From assembly GCA_051294375.1 (NCBI GenBank), contig JBJCIZ010001661.1:1-64000 (forward strand): DNA of 64,000 nucleotides. Reading direction: 5' to 3'. The first letter of the stretch is position 1. Every line of letters starts with the position of its first letter. This document shows, in pieces, positions 23,807 to 34,576 of the stretch. The stretch comes from Paraspadella gotoi (Eukaryota; Chaetognatha). The position numbers and the translations under genes were made by a program. The notes beneath the pieces are model-generated. The model was given only the letters and a program-made list of their open reading frames with translations. It was not told where the DNA came from and made no database searches.

Positions 23807-24415
23807 AAAAACAAAATTTATAAAAAAATGAATTTCTTTACTTTTATTGAGATGGAAAAAAAATTACATTTTCTCTCTCTCTCTCTCTCAGATAAAATGA
23901 TTGATTGGCTGATTGCTCCGATGTTTGAGTGATTAATTGAAATATTTTTTTATTTAATTGTTAATAAAACTGTTATGACTATTTTTAATATTATAAAAAG
24001 TTATAATAAACCAAAACCACTATTTTTTTTATTGCAGTATGATTGATTGATTGATTGATTGATCGCACCAATACAAGACTATTTTCACAAAATTAATGAT
24101 TATAGTCGCATAAAAAATGACTATCATTGCATCAATAAATGACTTATCATCACATCAATGAATCTTATTGATCGCCTGACATGAATTATAATCCATCGAT
24201 ATAAATAAAAAAATTTCTTTGAGAATGTTTAGAAATTTGCAAAATCTATTTGCAAGTAATCAGCTGGTTTGTCTGTCTGTCAGTCTGTCCCAGTTAGTAT
24301 TTAAAAACCAATAACTTGGGTAAAATTTTTTTTTAATTATTGTTTGTTAAAAATAGTATAATGTATAATGAGATGCTTATTCAGCTTAATGCGCACAGAT
24401 TTCATACTTGTGACA
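23807..24415. repeat. Helentron-like core region
   Basis: AT-rich sequence with CT-dinucleotide, GATT tetranucleotide, ATGACTATCAT minisatellite-like repeats and a GTCTGTC microsatellite at ~24,270-24,290. The last is followed by TTAGTATTTAAAAACCAATA. The same 600-bp block precedes the 183-bp satellite at 43.5-44.2 and 50.3-51.0 kb. The GTCY-TTAG-AAAAAC-CCAATAACT order is also present inside the elements at 31.9 and 54.4 kb. No gene seen. Confidence 0.7.
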
Positions 24416-24490
24416 CAGAATAGCGCCTACTGACCAAGAGATTCTCTAAAGGATCTGTGACACCCAGTGGCGCCCACACCGTGTCACAAA
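24416..24490 (+). repeat. First 183-bp satellite unit, cut by a gap
   Basis: ACACAGAATAGCGCC, CCAAGAGATTCTCTAA and CCAGTGGCGCCCACACCG match the first unit of both long arrays. The sequence stops at the N gap just after GTGTCACAAA, so an array probably follows. Confidence 0.8.
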
Positions 24491-24590
24491 NNNNNNNNNN
24501 NNNNNNNNNNNNNNNNNNNNNNNNNNNNNNNNNNNNNNNNNNNNNNNNNNNNNNNNNNNNNNNNNNNNNNNNNNNNNNNNNNNNNNNNNN
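24491..24590. other. Assembly gap (100 N)
   Basis: Standard-size gap placed exactly where the 183-bp satellite would begin to repeat. Confidence 0.99.
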
Positions 24591-24659
24591 AACTTATTAC
24601 AGGTGCAAATGATAACATGATTTGCTCACAGTGAAACAGATTAGAAATCTCAATAAAAT

Positions 24660-24845
24660 ATATAGAATAAAGAATAAAGAATAATTCTTACGGACATAGC
24701 TACCTTCCAGTATTAGGCTGAGGATCCTAAGATATCCTAAGATATTTAGATTGCGACAATAAAAGACAGAGGCAGGATTCGAACTCACAATTTTTTTTTT
24801 CAGTACTATAAAGATAACACCCCGGCTGTTCTGCCAATTAATCAT
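24660..24845 (-). mobile_element. tRNA-derived SINE candidate
   Basis: On the minus strand TTGGCAGAACAGCCGGGGTG (A-box region, TGGCAGAACAG) is followed after ~40 nt by GAGTTCGAATCCTGCC (a strong B box). Total length is about that of a tRNA (24,768-24,840). A 10-nt A run interrupts the anticodon-to-T-arm region. A further ~100 nt of tail reaches CTAAATATCTTAGGATATC. Internal pol III promoter boxes plus a non-tRNA body suggest a SINE rather than a tRNA gene. Confidence 0.5.
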
Positions 24846-25577
24846 TTTTAAAATTATTTATGAACAAACTTTATAATTCTATTCTCACGTAAAGAAAAAA
24901 AATCTTAATGTTAATAGTTAATGCTAATTCTTGTCACATTATTTTCCCAAACATTTTAGTTGTGAGAAAAAGAAAGAGATACGTGTATATAGTAGCAAGA
25001 AGTATAACATATATTTATAATTCTTGAAAAAACAACTGGCCAGAAAGAATGAGTTTAACTGCAATTGCTAATGAGAGCTAGCATTTATAGATTTTAAAAC
25101 AGACTGTATATCTAAAAAAATTCTGCACCAGTATGGATAAGACTACTATCCTTATCTTCTGTGCCCCATTGTTCCCTCTTGAAAGCATCCTTAAGGGTGA
25201 TTCACAGTCCAAATAGGTCCATTTGCTGCATCAAAGGGAATCGTTCCTGGTACCTAATTATTATGAGCTGATGGCTTTAATCATAAACCTAACAGGTTAA
25301 TACTGGTAGAATCCCAATTGCGAAAAGTTATATTCAGTGGCCAAAAAAACTTTTAAATGAATTTAAAATCTTTAAGAAATATGTAGATATTTAAAACTGC
25401 ATTAAAATAAATAATTTTTTATCGAGTTGCTGTGTAAATCTGTACAACATTTCAAAAATTGTAAATTCACTACTTTTATTCAAATCCCTTGGAAATAAAA
25501 TTAATATAATTTTTATTTAAAATAATCAATCCAGAGCCTTAGAATCTAATAACATTTATAAATAATGTCTCAACATC

Positions 25578-25597
25578 GAGTCTCGCACCCGAGACTC
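25578..25597. other. Perfect 8-bp hairpin
   Basis: GAGTCTCG and CGAGACTC separated by CACC. No adjacent U-run or gene to give it a role. Confidence 0.6.
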
Positions 25598-25646
25598 AGT
25601 GGTCATGATATATCGCCTTTATCGATATCGCCACCGAGAATTTATT

Positions 25647-27475
25647 AAGAATTAGAATCTAGAAGTCAGCCAATATTTAATCATAAAAAAGGCGATCTAT
25701 AATTTTCTTCTCGTCACTCTCTCTTTATTTTTATTTTTATTTTTTTCTTTTCTATTCTTTCTTTCCTTTCTATTCTTTCTTTCCTTTCTAATCTTTCTTT
25801 CCTTTCTATTCTTTCTTTCCTTTTTATTCTTTCTTTCTTTTCTATTCTTTGTTTCCTTTCTATTCTTTCTTTCCTTTCTATTCTTTCTTTCTTTCCTTTT
25901 TATTCTTTCTTTCCTTTATATTTTTTCTTTCCTTTCTATTCTTTCTTCCCTTTCTATTCTTTTCTTTCCTTTCTAATTTTTCTTTCCTTTCTATTCTTTT
26001 CTTTTCTTTCTATTCTTTTTTCCTTTCTATTTCCTTCTATCCTTTTTATTCCTTCTTTCCTTTTATCCTTCTTTCCTTTCTATTCTTTCTTCCTTTCTAT
26101 TCCTTCTTTCCTTTCTATTTTTTCTTTCCTTTCTATTTTTTCCTTTCTATTCTTTCTTTTCTTTCTATTTTTTCTTTCCTTTCTATTGTCTTTTCTTTCT
26201 ATTTTCTTTCCTTTCTATTCTTTTTTTCCTTTCTATTCTTTTTTCCTTTCTATTCTATCTTTTCCTCTATTTCTTTTTTCTTTCTATTCTATCTTTCCTT
26301 TCTATTCTTTCCTTTCTATTCTTCTTCCTTTCTATTCTTTCCTTCCTTTCTATTCTTTCCTTTCTATTCTTTCTTTCCTTTCTATTCTTTCTTTCCTTTC
26401 TATTCTTTCTTTCCTTTCTTTCTTTCCTTTCTCTATTCTTTCTTCCCTTTCTATTCTTTCTTTCCTTCTAATTTTCTTTCCTTTCTATTCTTTCTTCTTT
26501 TCTATTCTTTTTTCCTTTCTATTCCTTCTTTCCTTTTTATTAATTCTTTCCTTTTTATTCCTTCTTTCCTTTTTATTCCTTCTTTCCTTTCTATTCTTTC
26601 TTTCCTTTCTATTCCTTCTTTCCTTTCTATTTTTCTTTCCTTTCTATTTTTTTCCTTAAGAATTAGAATCTAGAAGTCAGCCAATATTTAATCATAAAAA
26701 AGGCGATCTATAATTTTCTTCTCGTCACTCTCTCTTTATTTTTATTTTTATTTTTTTCTTTTCTATTCTTTCTTTCCTTTCTATTCTTTCTTTCCTTTCT
26801 AATCTTTCTTTCCTTTCTATTCTTTCTTTCCCTTTATTTCTTTCTTCTTTTCTTTTTTTGTTCCTTTCTATTCTTTCTTTCCTTTCTATTCTTTCTTTCT
26901 TTCCTTTTTATTCTTTCTTTCCTTTATATTTTTTCTTCCTTTCTATTCTTTCTTCCCTTTCTATTCTTTCTTTCCTTTCTAATTTTTCTTTCCTTTCTAT
27001 TCTTTTCTTTTCTATTCTTTTTTTCTTTCTATTCCTTCTTTCCTTTTTATTAATTCTTTCCTTTTTATTCCTTCTTTCCTTTTTATTCCTTCTTTCCTTT
27101 CTATTCTTTCTTTCCTTTCTATTCCTTCTTTCCTTTCTATTTTTCTTTCCTTTCTATTTTTTTCCTTTCTTCTTCTTTCCTTTCTATTTTTTCTTTCCTT
27201 TCTATTTTGTCTTTTCTTTCTATTTTTTCTTTCCTTTCTATTCTTTTTTTCCTTTCTATTCTTTTTCCTTTCTATTCTATCTTTCCTTTCTATTCTTTTT
27301 TCCTTTCTATTCTATCTTTCCTTTCTATTCTTTCCTTTCTATTCTTTCCTTCCTTTCTTTCTTTCCTTCCTTCTATTCTTCCTTTCTATTCTTTTCTTTC
27401 CTTTCTATTTCTTTCTTTCCTTTCTATTCTTTCTTTCCTTTCTATTCTTTCTTTCCTTTCTATTCTTTTTTATAT
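25647..27475 (+). repeat. Pyrimidine minisatellite in a ~1,011-bp tandem duplication
   Basis: Nearly pure C/T-plus-TATT sequence built on an 18-bp unit (TATTCTTTCTTTCCTTTC) with many 13-17-bp variants, at ~25,735-26,652 and ~26,748-27,475. Each array is preceded by the same leader (AAGAATTAGAATCTAGAAGT ... CTTCTCGTCACTCTCTC) at 25,647 and 26,658, so leader plus array were duplicated with a 1,011-bp offset. Long Phe/Ser/Tyr-rich frames here (274, 217 and 157 codons) are simple-repeat translations and not genes. Confidence 0.9.
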
Positions 27476-27540
27476 TTATTCTTTTCTTCTTTTACTTTGT
27501 TTATAAATTAATTTTTTTTTCTCAAATTTGATTTTTTTTT

Positions 27541-27935
27541 AGAATCAAAATTTGGTCGTCAATCCAGATTTTTCTCATGCAATTGCGACGATCCTATTGC
27601 TTTTAAGATTTTTTATTTAAACTCATTTCCACTCGTACGATTCCACCGAAACTTTGTATAAAGTTTCATCACACACTTTCCTACCCACACACAAAATTTC
27701 AACTCAAAATATCCATCCAATTATGATTAAATAGAGTATTTATTGGTTAAAATAAGTAAAAATATTTTAGTAAATGCAACTTATGTTTTTTCCATTTAAA
27801 CTCATTTCCACTCACACGATTCCATCGGAACTTTATATCCAGCTTCATCTCACACTGTCCTACCCACACACAAAATTTCATTCCAATCCAACCAGCCAAT
27901 CACGAGTTATTGGAGCTTTTTGCTAAGATTGCACA
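27541..27935 (-). mobile_element. Helentron-like core fragment, inverted
   Basis: Two ~155-bp units in reverse complement. AAACTCATTTCCACTCGTAC, CACACTTTCCTACCCACACA and CAAAATTTCA match the core of the 31.9-kb element. It ends AGTTATTGGAGCTTTTTGCTAA, the complement of the TTAGCAAAAAGCTCCAAT start of the core, and then passes straight into TGTGCAAA repeat at 27,936. Confidence 0.75.
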
Positions 27936-29999
27936 TCACTATAACAATTCTATAACATTTCTATAGTTTTATTTTAACAGATTTATGCAGGAATAGGATT
28001 GTACCACAAAAATTTAGTGTTTTGTAAAGATTGTTTTTATTTTTAATCGTGTGCATACCTGTGTGAATATAATATGGATATTTTACAAACATCCTATTAA
28101 ATCATTTATAAAGTTTAAAAGAAGATAATTTCAAATCAAAATTAAAATTCTTCTTGAATAAAGACTTAAAAAATTTAAAACTGCACTAAATTAAATATTT
28201 TTGATGCTATTTTAAAATTTTAAATTGCGCTATTTTTATTCCTGTGCACATGTGTGCAAATATATTTTTCCCTTTTTGTACAGGATTTCACAAAAGGACA
28301 AACAAATGATTTTTTGCACAGGATTACAAAGTACTACAACAACTCGTTATTTCTACTCTATTATTTTCACAGATTTGAACAGGAATAAGATTGTGCCATA
28401 AAAAATAAAAAATTTCTACAGATTCCTTTTATTTTCAATCCTATTCAAGCCTATGGAAATATAATATGTATCTTTAACATATATTCTATTTAATCTTTTA
28501 TACCGTTCCCAAGAAAAACTGTTTCGCCCTAAATAAAAATAAAAATACTTCATGAAAAAACCCCTAAAATAGTTAAATTGCAATAAAGTAAATCATTTTT
28601 GCACGCTAATTTTATTCCTGTGCAAATCGGTAAAATGTTTCAAATATTTTAAATTGCGCTATTTTTATTCCTGTGCAAATCGGTGCTAATTAATTTTTTC
28701 ACTTTTGCACAGGATTGCACAGAGAGACAAACAAATTATTTTTAGCAGCGGATTACATAGCATTATAACAAATCGTTATTTCTGATCTTTTATTTGCACA
28801 GATTTGCACAGGAATGGGATTGAGCCATAAAATTTAAATCCTGTGAAAACTTGTGAAAATATGATATGTATCTTTCACATAAATCCCATTCAATGTTTTA
28901 TAAAGTTAAAAAAAAATATTTTGTCGCAAATTAAAATAAGATATCTTCATGTAAAAAAGACCTAAAAAGTTAATTCCGATGCAAATATTTCAAAATATTT
29001 CAAAATATTTCAAAATATTTCAAAAAACTTAAGTTTGCTATTTTTATTCCTGTACAAATCTGTGCAAATTTATTTTTTCAGAGAGAAAATCGGTAAAAGG
29101 TTTCAAAAATTATAATTGCGCTATTTTTTTTCCTGTGCAAATCTGTGCAAATAGATTTTTTTTGCACAGGATTGCAAAGAAAGACAAACAAATTGTTTTT
29201 TGCACAGCATTACAACAAATTGTTATTCCTCGTTTTTTTATATGCTAAATCAAAAATAATTATTTTTTTTCTGTGCAAATTGGTAAAGGTTTAAAAAATT
29301 ATAATTGCGCTATTTTTATTCCTGTGCATATCTGTGCAAATTGATTTTTTTATTTTGCATAGGATTGCACAGAAAGACAAACAAATTGTTTGAAAAAGGA
29401 TTGCACAGCATTACAACAAATCGCTAATTCTATTTTCAGATTTGCACAGGAATATAGTTGTGCTATAAAAATTTTAAGTTTTGCACAGATTATTTTCTTT
29501 TTAATCCTGTGTAAACCTTTGCAAGTATAATATGTATCTTTTACATATATCCTATTCAATATTTTATAAAGTTAAAATTAAAATTAATTAAATTAAAAAT
29601 CCTTCATGAAAAATTACCCTAAATTTCACTAAAGACTAATAATGCAAATCTGTGCAAATTTAATTTTTCAAAGAGACAAACAAATGGTTTTTTTGCACCG
29701 GATTGCACAGTATTATAACAAATCGTTATTATTACCCTTTTATTTGCATAAGTTTGCACATGAATAGGATTGTGCAATAACAATTTAAAATTTTGCAAAG
29801 ATTCTTTACAATTTTAATCCTAAGCAAACCTGTGCAAATATAATATGTATCTTTTACCTATGTCGCATTCAATCTTTTAAAAATTCATAGAAAAAATTGT
29901 TTTGCCCAAAATATAAAAATCCTTTAAGAAAAAAAGACTTATAAAAGTTAAAACTGCACTAAAATAAATATTTTTTATGCTATTTTTATTCCTGTGCAA
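27936..29999 (-). repeat. TGTGCAAA-family repeat block, reverse orientation
   Basis: Reverse-oriented units with more divergence than elsewhere near 27,940-28,200. A four-fold ATTTCAAAAT repeat occurs near 28,987-29,025. It ends at CTGTGCAA (29,992-29,999), the left target duplication of MITE copy 3. No gene seen. Confidence 0.9.
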
Positions 30000-30611
30000 T
30001 AAGGCGTAGTGAAAGTTACGTATGGAAATTCTAAAGGTCAATTATGAACAACATACCATCAGTGAACATTAATTTGTAAAAAAAATTAATTTTACGTTTT
30101 TTAATTTTCGCAGTAGGCTATATTTATATATAGTACTATCCTTATAAAATCGAAAAATTTCAAAATAGGCTTTTCTTAATTTTGATTGCAGATTTGAATT
30201 CCTCGTCAAAAGTTGATAAAAGAAAATATAAATTATTTTTAAAAATTCTTTCATTAAGTGGGTTAAAACTTAAAAAAACTATATTTAATATATAAAAAGT
30301 TAATTTTCAGCTTAAAATATAACTTTTTTTAATTTTTGACCCACTTAATGAAAGAATTTTTTAAAAAGAGTTATATTTCTTTCTATCAACTTTTTATGAC
30401 GAATCCAAATCTGCAAAAAAATCTTAGAAAAAACTGTTTTGAAATTTTAACATTTATTGCATTAGTACTAGTATAAATATGGCCTACTGCGTAAATTATA
30501 AAATTTATTATAAATTTTTTTTATACATAAATGTTCATTAGTATAATGTTGTTCGTTCCTTACTTTTAGAATTTTAATTAAAGTTAAATTTAGAAATTTT
30601 ACTACGCCTTA
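30000..30611. mobile_element. Palindromic MITE copy 3 (intact palindrome)
   Basis: Starts TAAGGCGTAGTGAAAG, ends ACTACGCCTTA, and is flanked by identical CTGTGCAA at 29,992-29,999 and 30,612-30,619. At 612 bp, with both arms present and no nested insert, this is the best representative of the family. The flanks rejoin as CCTGTGCAAATCGATAAAAGG, the usual uninterrupted repeat sequence. Non-coding. Confidence 0.88.
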
Positions 30612-31870
30612 CTGTGCAAATCGATAAAAGGTTTCAAAAATGTAATTACTATTTTTTTTTTATTCTTGTACAAATCTGTGCTAATTAATTTTTGTTATTT
30701 TGCACAGGATTGCAAAGAAGGACAAACAAATTATTTTATGCACAGGATTATACAGCATTACAAAAAAATATTATTTTTCTTTTTTTATGCTAAGTAAAAA
30801 TTTAAATTTATATTAAAAATTTAATGTGCAAATCGGAAAAAGGTTTCAAAATTATAATTGCACTATTTTTTTTCCTGTACAAATCTGTGCAAATTGATTT
30901 TTTTATTTTGCACAGGATTGTACAGAAAGACAAACAAATTGTTTGCACAGGATTGTGCAGCATTAAAACAAATCGTTAATTCTATTTTTTTATTTGCACC
31001 GATTTGCACAGGAATGTAATTTAGGCCATAAAAATGTTAATTTGTTTGCACAAGATTGCACAACATTACAACACTACTTTTTTATTTGCACAGATTTGTA
31101 CAAGAATAGAATTGTGCCATAAAAATTTAAAGTTTTGCTCAGATTCTTTTCATTTTTAATCCTGTGCAAACCTTTGCAAATATAATAAGTATTTTTACAT
31201 ATATCCTACTCAATCTTTTATAAAGTAATAAAAAATTGTTTAGCCCCTAATCAAAATAAAAATCCTTTATCCTCCTGTGCAAATCTGTAAAAATTGTTTT
31301 TTTTATTTTTACGCTAAATCGAAAAAAATAATTTTTTTACTGTGCAAATCAATAAAAAGTTTAAAAAATTAAAATTGCGCTATTTTTATTCCTATGTAAG
31401 TCTTTGCAAATTATTTTTTTTATTTTGTATAGGATGGCCCAGAAAGACAAACAAATTGTTTTTTGCACAGGACTGCACAGCATTACAACAAATTGTACTT
31501 TTTTATGCTAAATCAAAAGGTTTCAAAAATTATAATTGCGCTATTCTTATTCCTGTGCAAATCGGTGCAAATTAATATTTTTTGCACAGGATTACAGAGC
31601 ATTACTACAAATCGTTTTTTTTACTATTTTATTTGTACAGATTTGCACAGGAATAGGATTGTGCCATAAAAATTTTAAGTTTTGCACTGATTATTTTCAT
31701 TTTACCTGTGCAAACCTTTGCAAATATAATATCTATCATTTACATATATTCTATTCAATATTCTATGAAGTTAAAAAAAATGTTTTGCCCCTAATCAAAA
31801 TAAAAATTCTTCTTGAAAAAAAGCCCTGCAAAGTTAAAAATGGTACTAAATACTAATATTGCATTATTTT
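30612..31870 (-). repeat. TGTGCAAA-family repeat block, reverse orientation
   Basis: Reverse-oriented units up to GCATTATTTT, where the Helentron-like element begins. No gene seen. Confidence 0.9.
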
Positions 31871-32630
31871 TAGTCGTATCTGCTTATCAGCAGATCCCGA
31901 CTCTATAACTCACTTTTTCGGTCCGTCGGTCCGCCCCCTCAATATTGTCGGGTACACACTTAAATCATGTCAGAACATCGAATTATGATAAATTATGCAA
32001 AAAAAATGATGTCCGTCCGTCCGTCCGTCTGTCTGTCCGACCGTCCGTCCGTCCGTCCGTCCGTCCGTCCGTCCGTCGTCGTCCTTGTCCGTCCGTCGCC
32101 ACCTTAGCAAAAAACTCCAATTACCCGTGATTGGATGGATGGATTGGTATGAAATTTTGTGTGTGGGTAGGAAACTGTGTGATTGAGATGGATATGAAGT
32201 TTCGAGGGAATCGTGCGAGTGGAAATTGGTTTAAATGGAAAAAACAAAAAAATTTATTTCACTATTTGAACGCCAATTGCTCATGAGTGGATAGTGCAAT
32301 TGACTTGAAATTTTGTATGATGGTAGGAAAGTGTGTGATTGAGCCGGATATAAAGTTTCGATGGAATCGTGCGAGTGGAAATGAGTTAAAATGGAAAAAA
32401 CAAAAGTCATATTTACTTGAAGTATTTTTACTTAAATTTACTCATAATTATTTTGTTTATTAAAAATTGGATAGATAAATCGAAATTGAATTTTGTGTGT
32501 GGGTAGGAAAGTATGTGATAAAGCTGGATAAAAATTTTTTGATGGAATCGTAGGAGTGGAAAAGAGTTCAAATTAGAAAACCAAAAGACACATTTATTTG
32601 AATTTTTTAAAGTTTCTCTCTCTCTCTCTC

Positions 32631-32691
<61 letters not shown>
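32631..32691. repeat. (GATT)n microsatellite
   Basis: About 15 uninterrupted GATT units inside the Helentron-like element, preceded by a CT run; the same arrangement is at 55,151-55,217. Confidence 0.95.
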
Positions 32692-32693
<2 letters not shown>

Positions 32694-32985
32694 CCAAATT
32701 ATGCTAATTGACCAAATTATGCCAGTTGACCAAATTCTGCAAGTTAATCAAGTTTTGCAAGTTGACCAAATTATGCCTGTTGACCAAATTAGGCTAGTTG
32801 ATAAAATTATGCCAGTTAACCAAATTATGCCGGTTGACCAAATTATCTTAATTGATCAAATTATGTCAGTTGACCAAATTATGTCAGTTGACCAAATTAT
32901 GTCAGTAGACCAAATTATGTCAGTTAACCAAATTATGTCAGTTGACCAAATTATGCAAGTTGATTAAATTATGCAAGTTGACCAA
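32692..32985 (+). repeat. 18-bp minisatellite (GTTGACCAAATTATGTCA)
   Basis: About 16 copies of an 18-bp unit with variants at the last three bases (TCA, CCA, CAA). Since 18 is a multiple of three, one frame stays open (Val-Asp-Gln-Ile-Met-Ser), but the unit starts from the adjoining GATT repeat and no protein is inferred. Confidence 0.9.
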
Positions 32986-33833
32986 GATAGCTTATTACCA
33001 CTTAATTATCGATTGACCTGGAATTTTGTATGTGAGTAGAAAAGTGTGTGATTGAACAGAAAACCAAGTTTCGATGGAATCTTTTGAGTGGAAATGAGTT
33101 TAAATGGAAAAAAACAAAAAACCTGTTTCACTAATTGATTATGCTTCTTTTTCCTTTTATATTAAATGTATATGCAGGATGTATTAATAAGTCAAATAAT
33201 TAATCAGTTAATTAATCAATTAGTCAATTAATTAATCAATAATTATTTAATCAGTCAATCAATCCGTCCATCCGTCCCACCTTAGCAAAAAGCTCCAATA
33301 ACTCGTGATTGGCTGGTTGGATTGAAATGAAATTTTGTGTGTGGGTAGGAAAGTGTGTGATAAAGCTGGATATAAAGTTTCGACGGAATCGTGTGAGTGG
33401 AAATGAGTTTAAGTGGAAAAAACATAAGTCGCATTTACTAAAATCTTTTTACTTATTTTAACCAATAAGTACTCTAATTAATCATAATTGGATGGATAGA
33501 TTGAGTTCAAATTTTTTGTGTGGGTAGAAAAATGTGTATCGATGCTTGATATAAAGTTTCGGTGGAAACGTACGAGTGGAAATGAGTTTAAATGAAAAAA
33601 ATATGAGTCACATTTACTTGAATCTTTTTACTTTTACTTTTAACCCATAATAGATTGAGATGAAATTTTGTGAGCGGGTAGGAAAGTGTGTGAAAAAGCT
33701 AGATATAAAGTTTTGACGGAATTGTGCCAGTGGAAATGAGTTTAAATGGAAAAAACCTAAGTCACATTTACTTGAAGCAGAAAAAATGATACAAGTTAAA
33801 AAAAATCCTAAAAGCATAAGGATCGTCGCAATT

Positions 33834-33837
<4 letters not shown>

Positions 33838-33898
<61 letters not shown>

Positions 33899-33928
33899 AG
33901 TAAAATGAGCATAAGGATCATCGCAATT

Positions 33929-33992
<64 letters not shown>
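33838..33992. repeat. Two (GA)n tracts with duplicated leader
   Basis: The leader AGCATAAGGATCGTCGCAAT precedes both GA runs (~33,815 and 33,907); a third relative precedes the GA run at 34,520-34,590. The GA-run-plus-leader is a repeated module of the element. Confidence 0.9.
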
Positions 33993-33995
<3 letters not shown>

Positions 33996-34514
33996 TAGAA
34001 AGAGAGAGAGTCCGAGATAAAAATTAGCGAATAAAAAAGTTGTTATTTTACTCACTGAATAAAAATACTTAAAATACTTACAAAATACATAAAATTGATA
34101 AATTATTATTCCGATAACATTGTTTAATCACATGCAATATATCTAGTAAGGCCTAATATCTAGTAAGGCGGGCCAAAATTGAACACTTTTATAAACTTCT
34201 AGTTCTCTTTAAATTTTTTTTTCCTTTTACTACTAAATCGATTTTCAATATAACTTTTTGAATTAGTTCATTGGGTTGTTGCACTGAAGCTTTTAAATAT
34301 TTATTAATATATATAATATGTAAAGTATTGACGGAATTGTGCCAGGGGAAATGAGTTTAGATGGAAAAAACATAAGTCACATTTACTTGAATCTTTAATA
34401 TTAATGATTACTAATAAATGTTTTATTAATTAATGAATTAATTAATTAATTAATGTGAAAAAATGATGCAAGTTAAAAAAAATCTGAAAAGCATAAAGAT
34501 AGTCGCAATTGCAG

Positions 34515-34576
<62 letters not shown>

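Larger units (their letters stand above)
24591..25646. other. Low-copy-looking AT-rich stretch
   Basis: About 1 kb that does not match the window's main repeats, apart from weak TGTGCAAA-like traces near 25,430-25,490 (CTGTGTAAATCTGTACAA). It contains a tRNA-like SINE head on the minus strand and a perfect 8-bp hairpin at 25,578-25,597. No convincing open frame; the 82-codon minus-strand frame overlaps the SINE and is rejected. Confidence 0.5.

Noticed and set aside
25849-27511. Long Phe/Ser/Tyr frames (up to 274 codons)
   Set aside because: Pure simple-sequence translation of the 18-bp pyrimidine repeat; 18 is a multiple of three, so a frame stays open by arithmetic.
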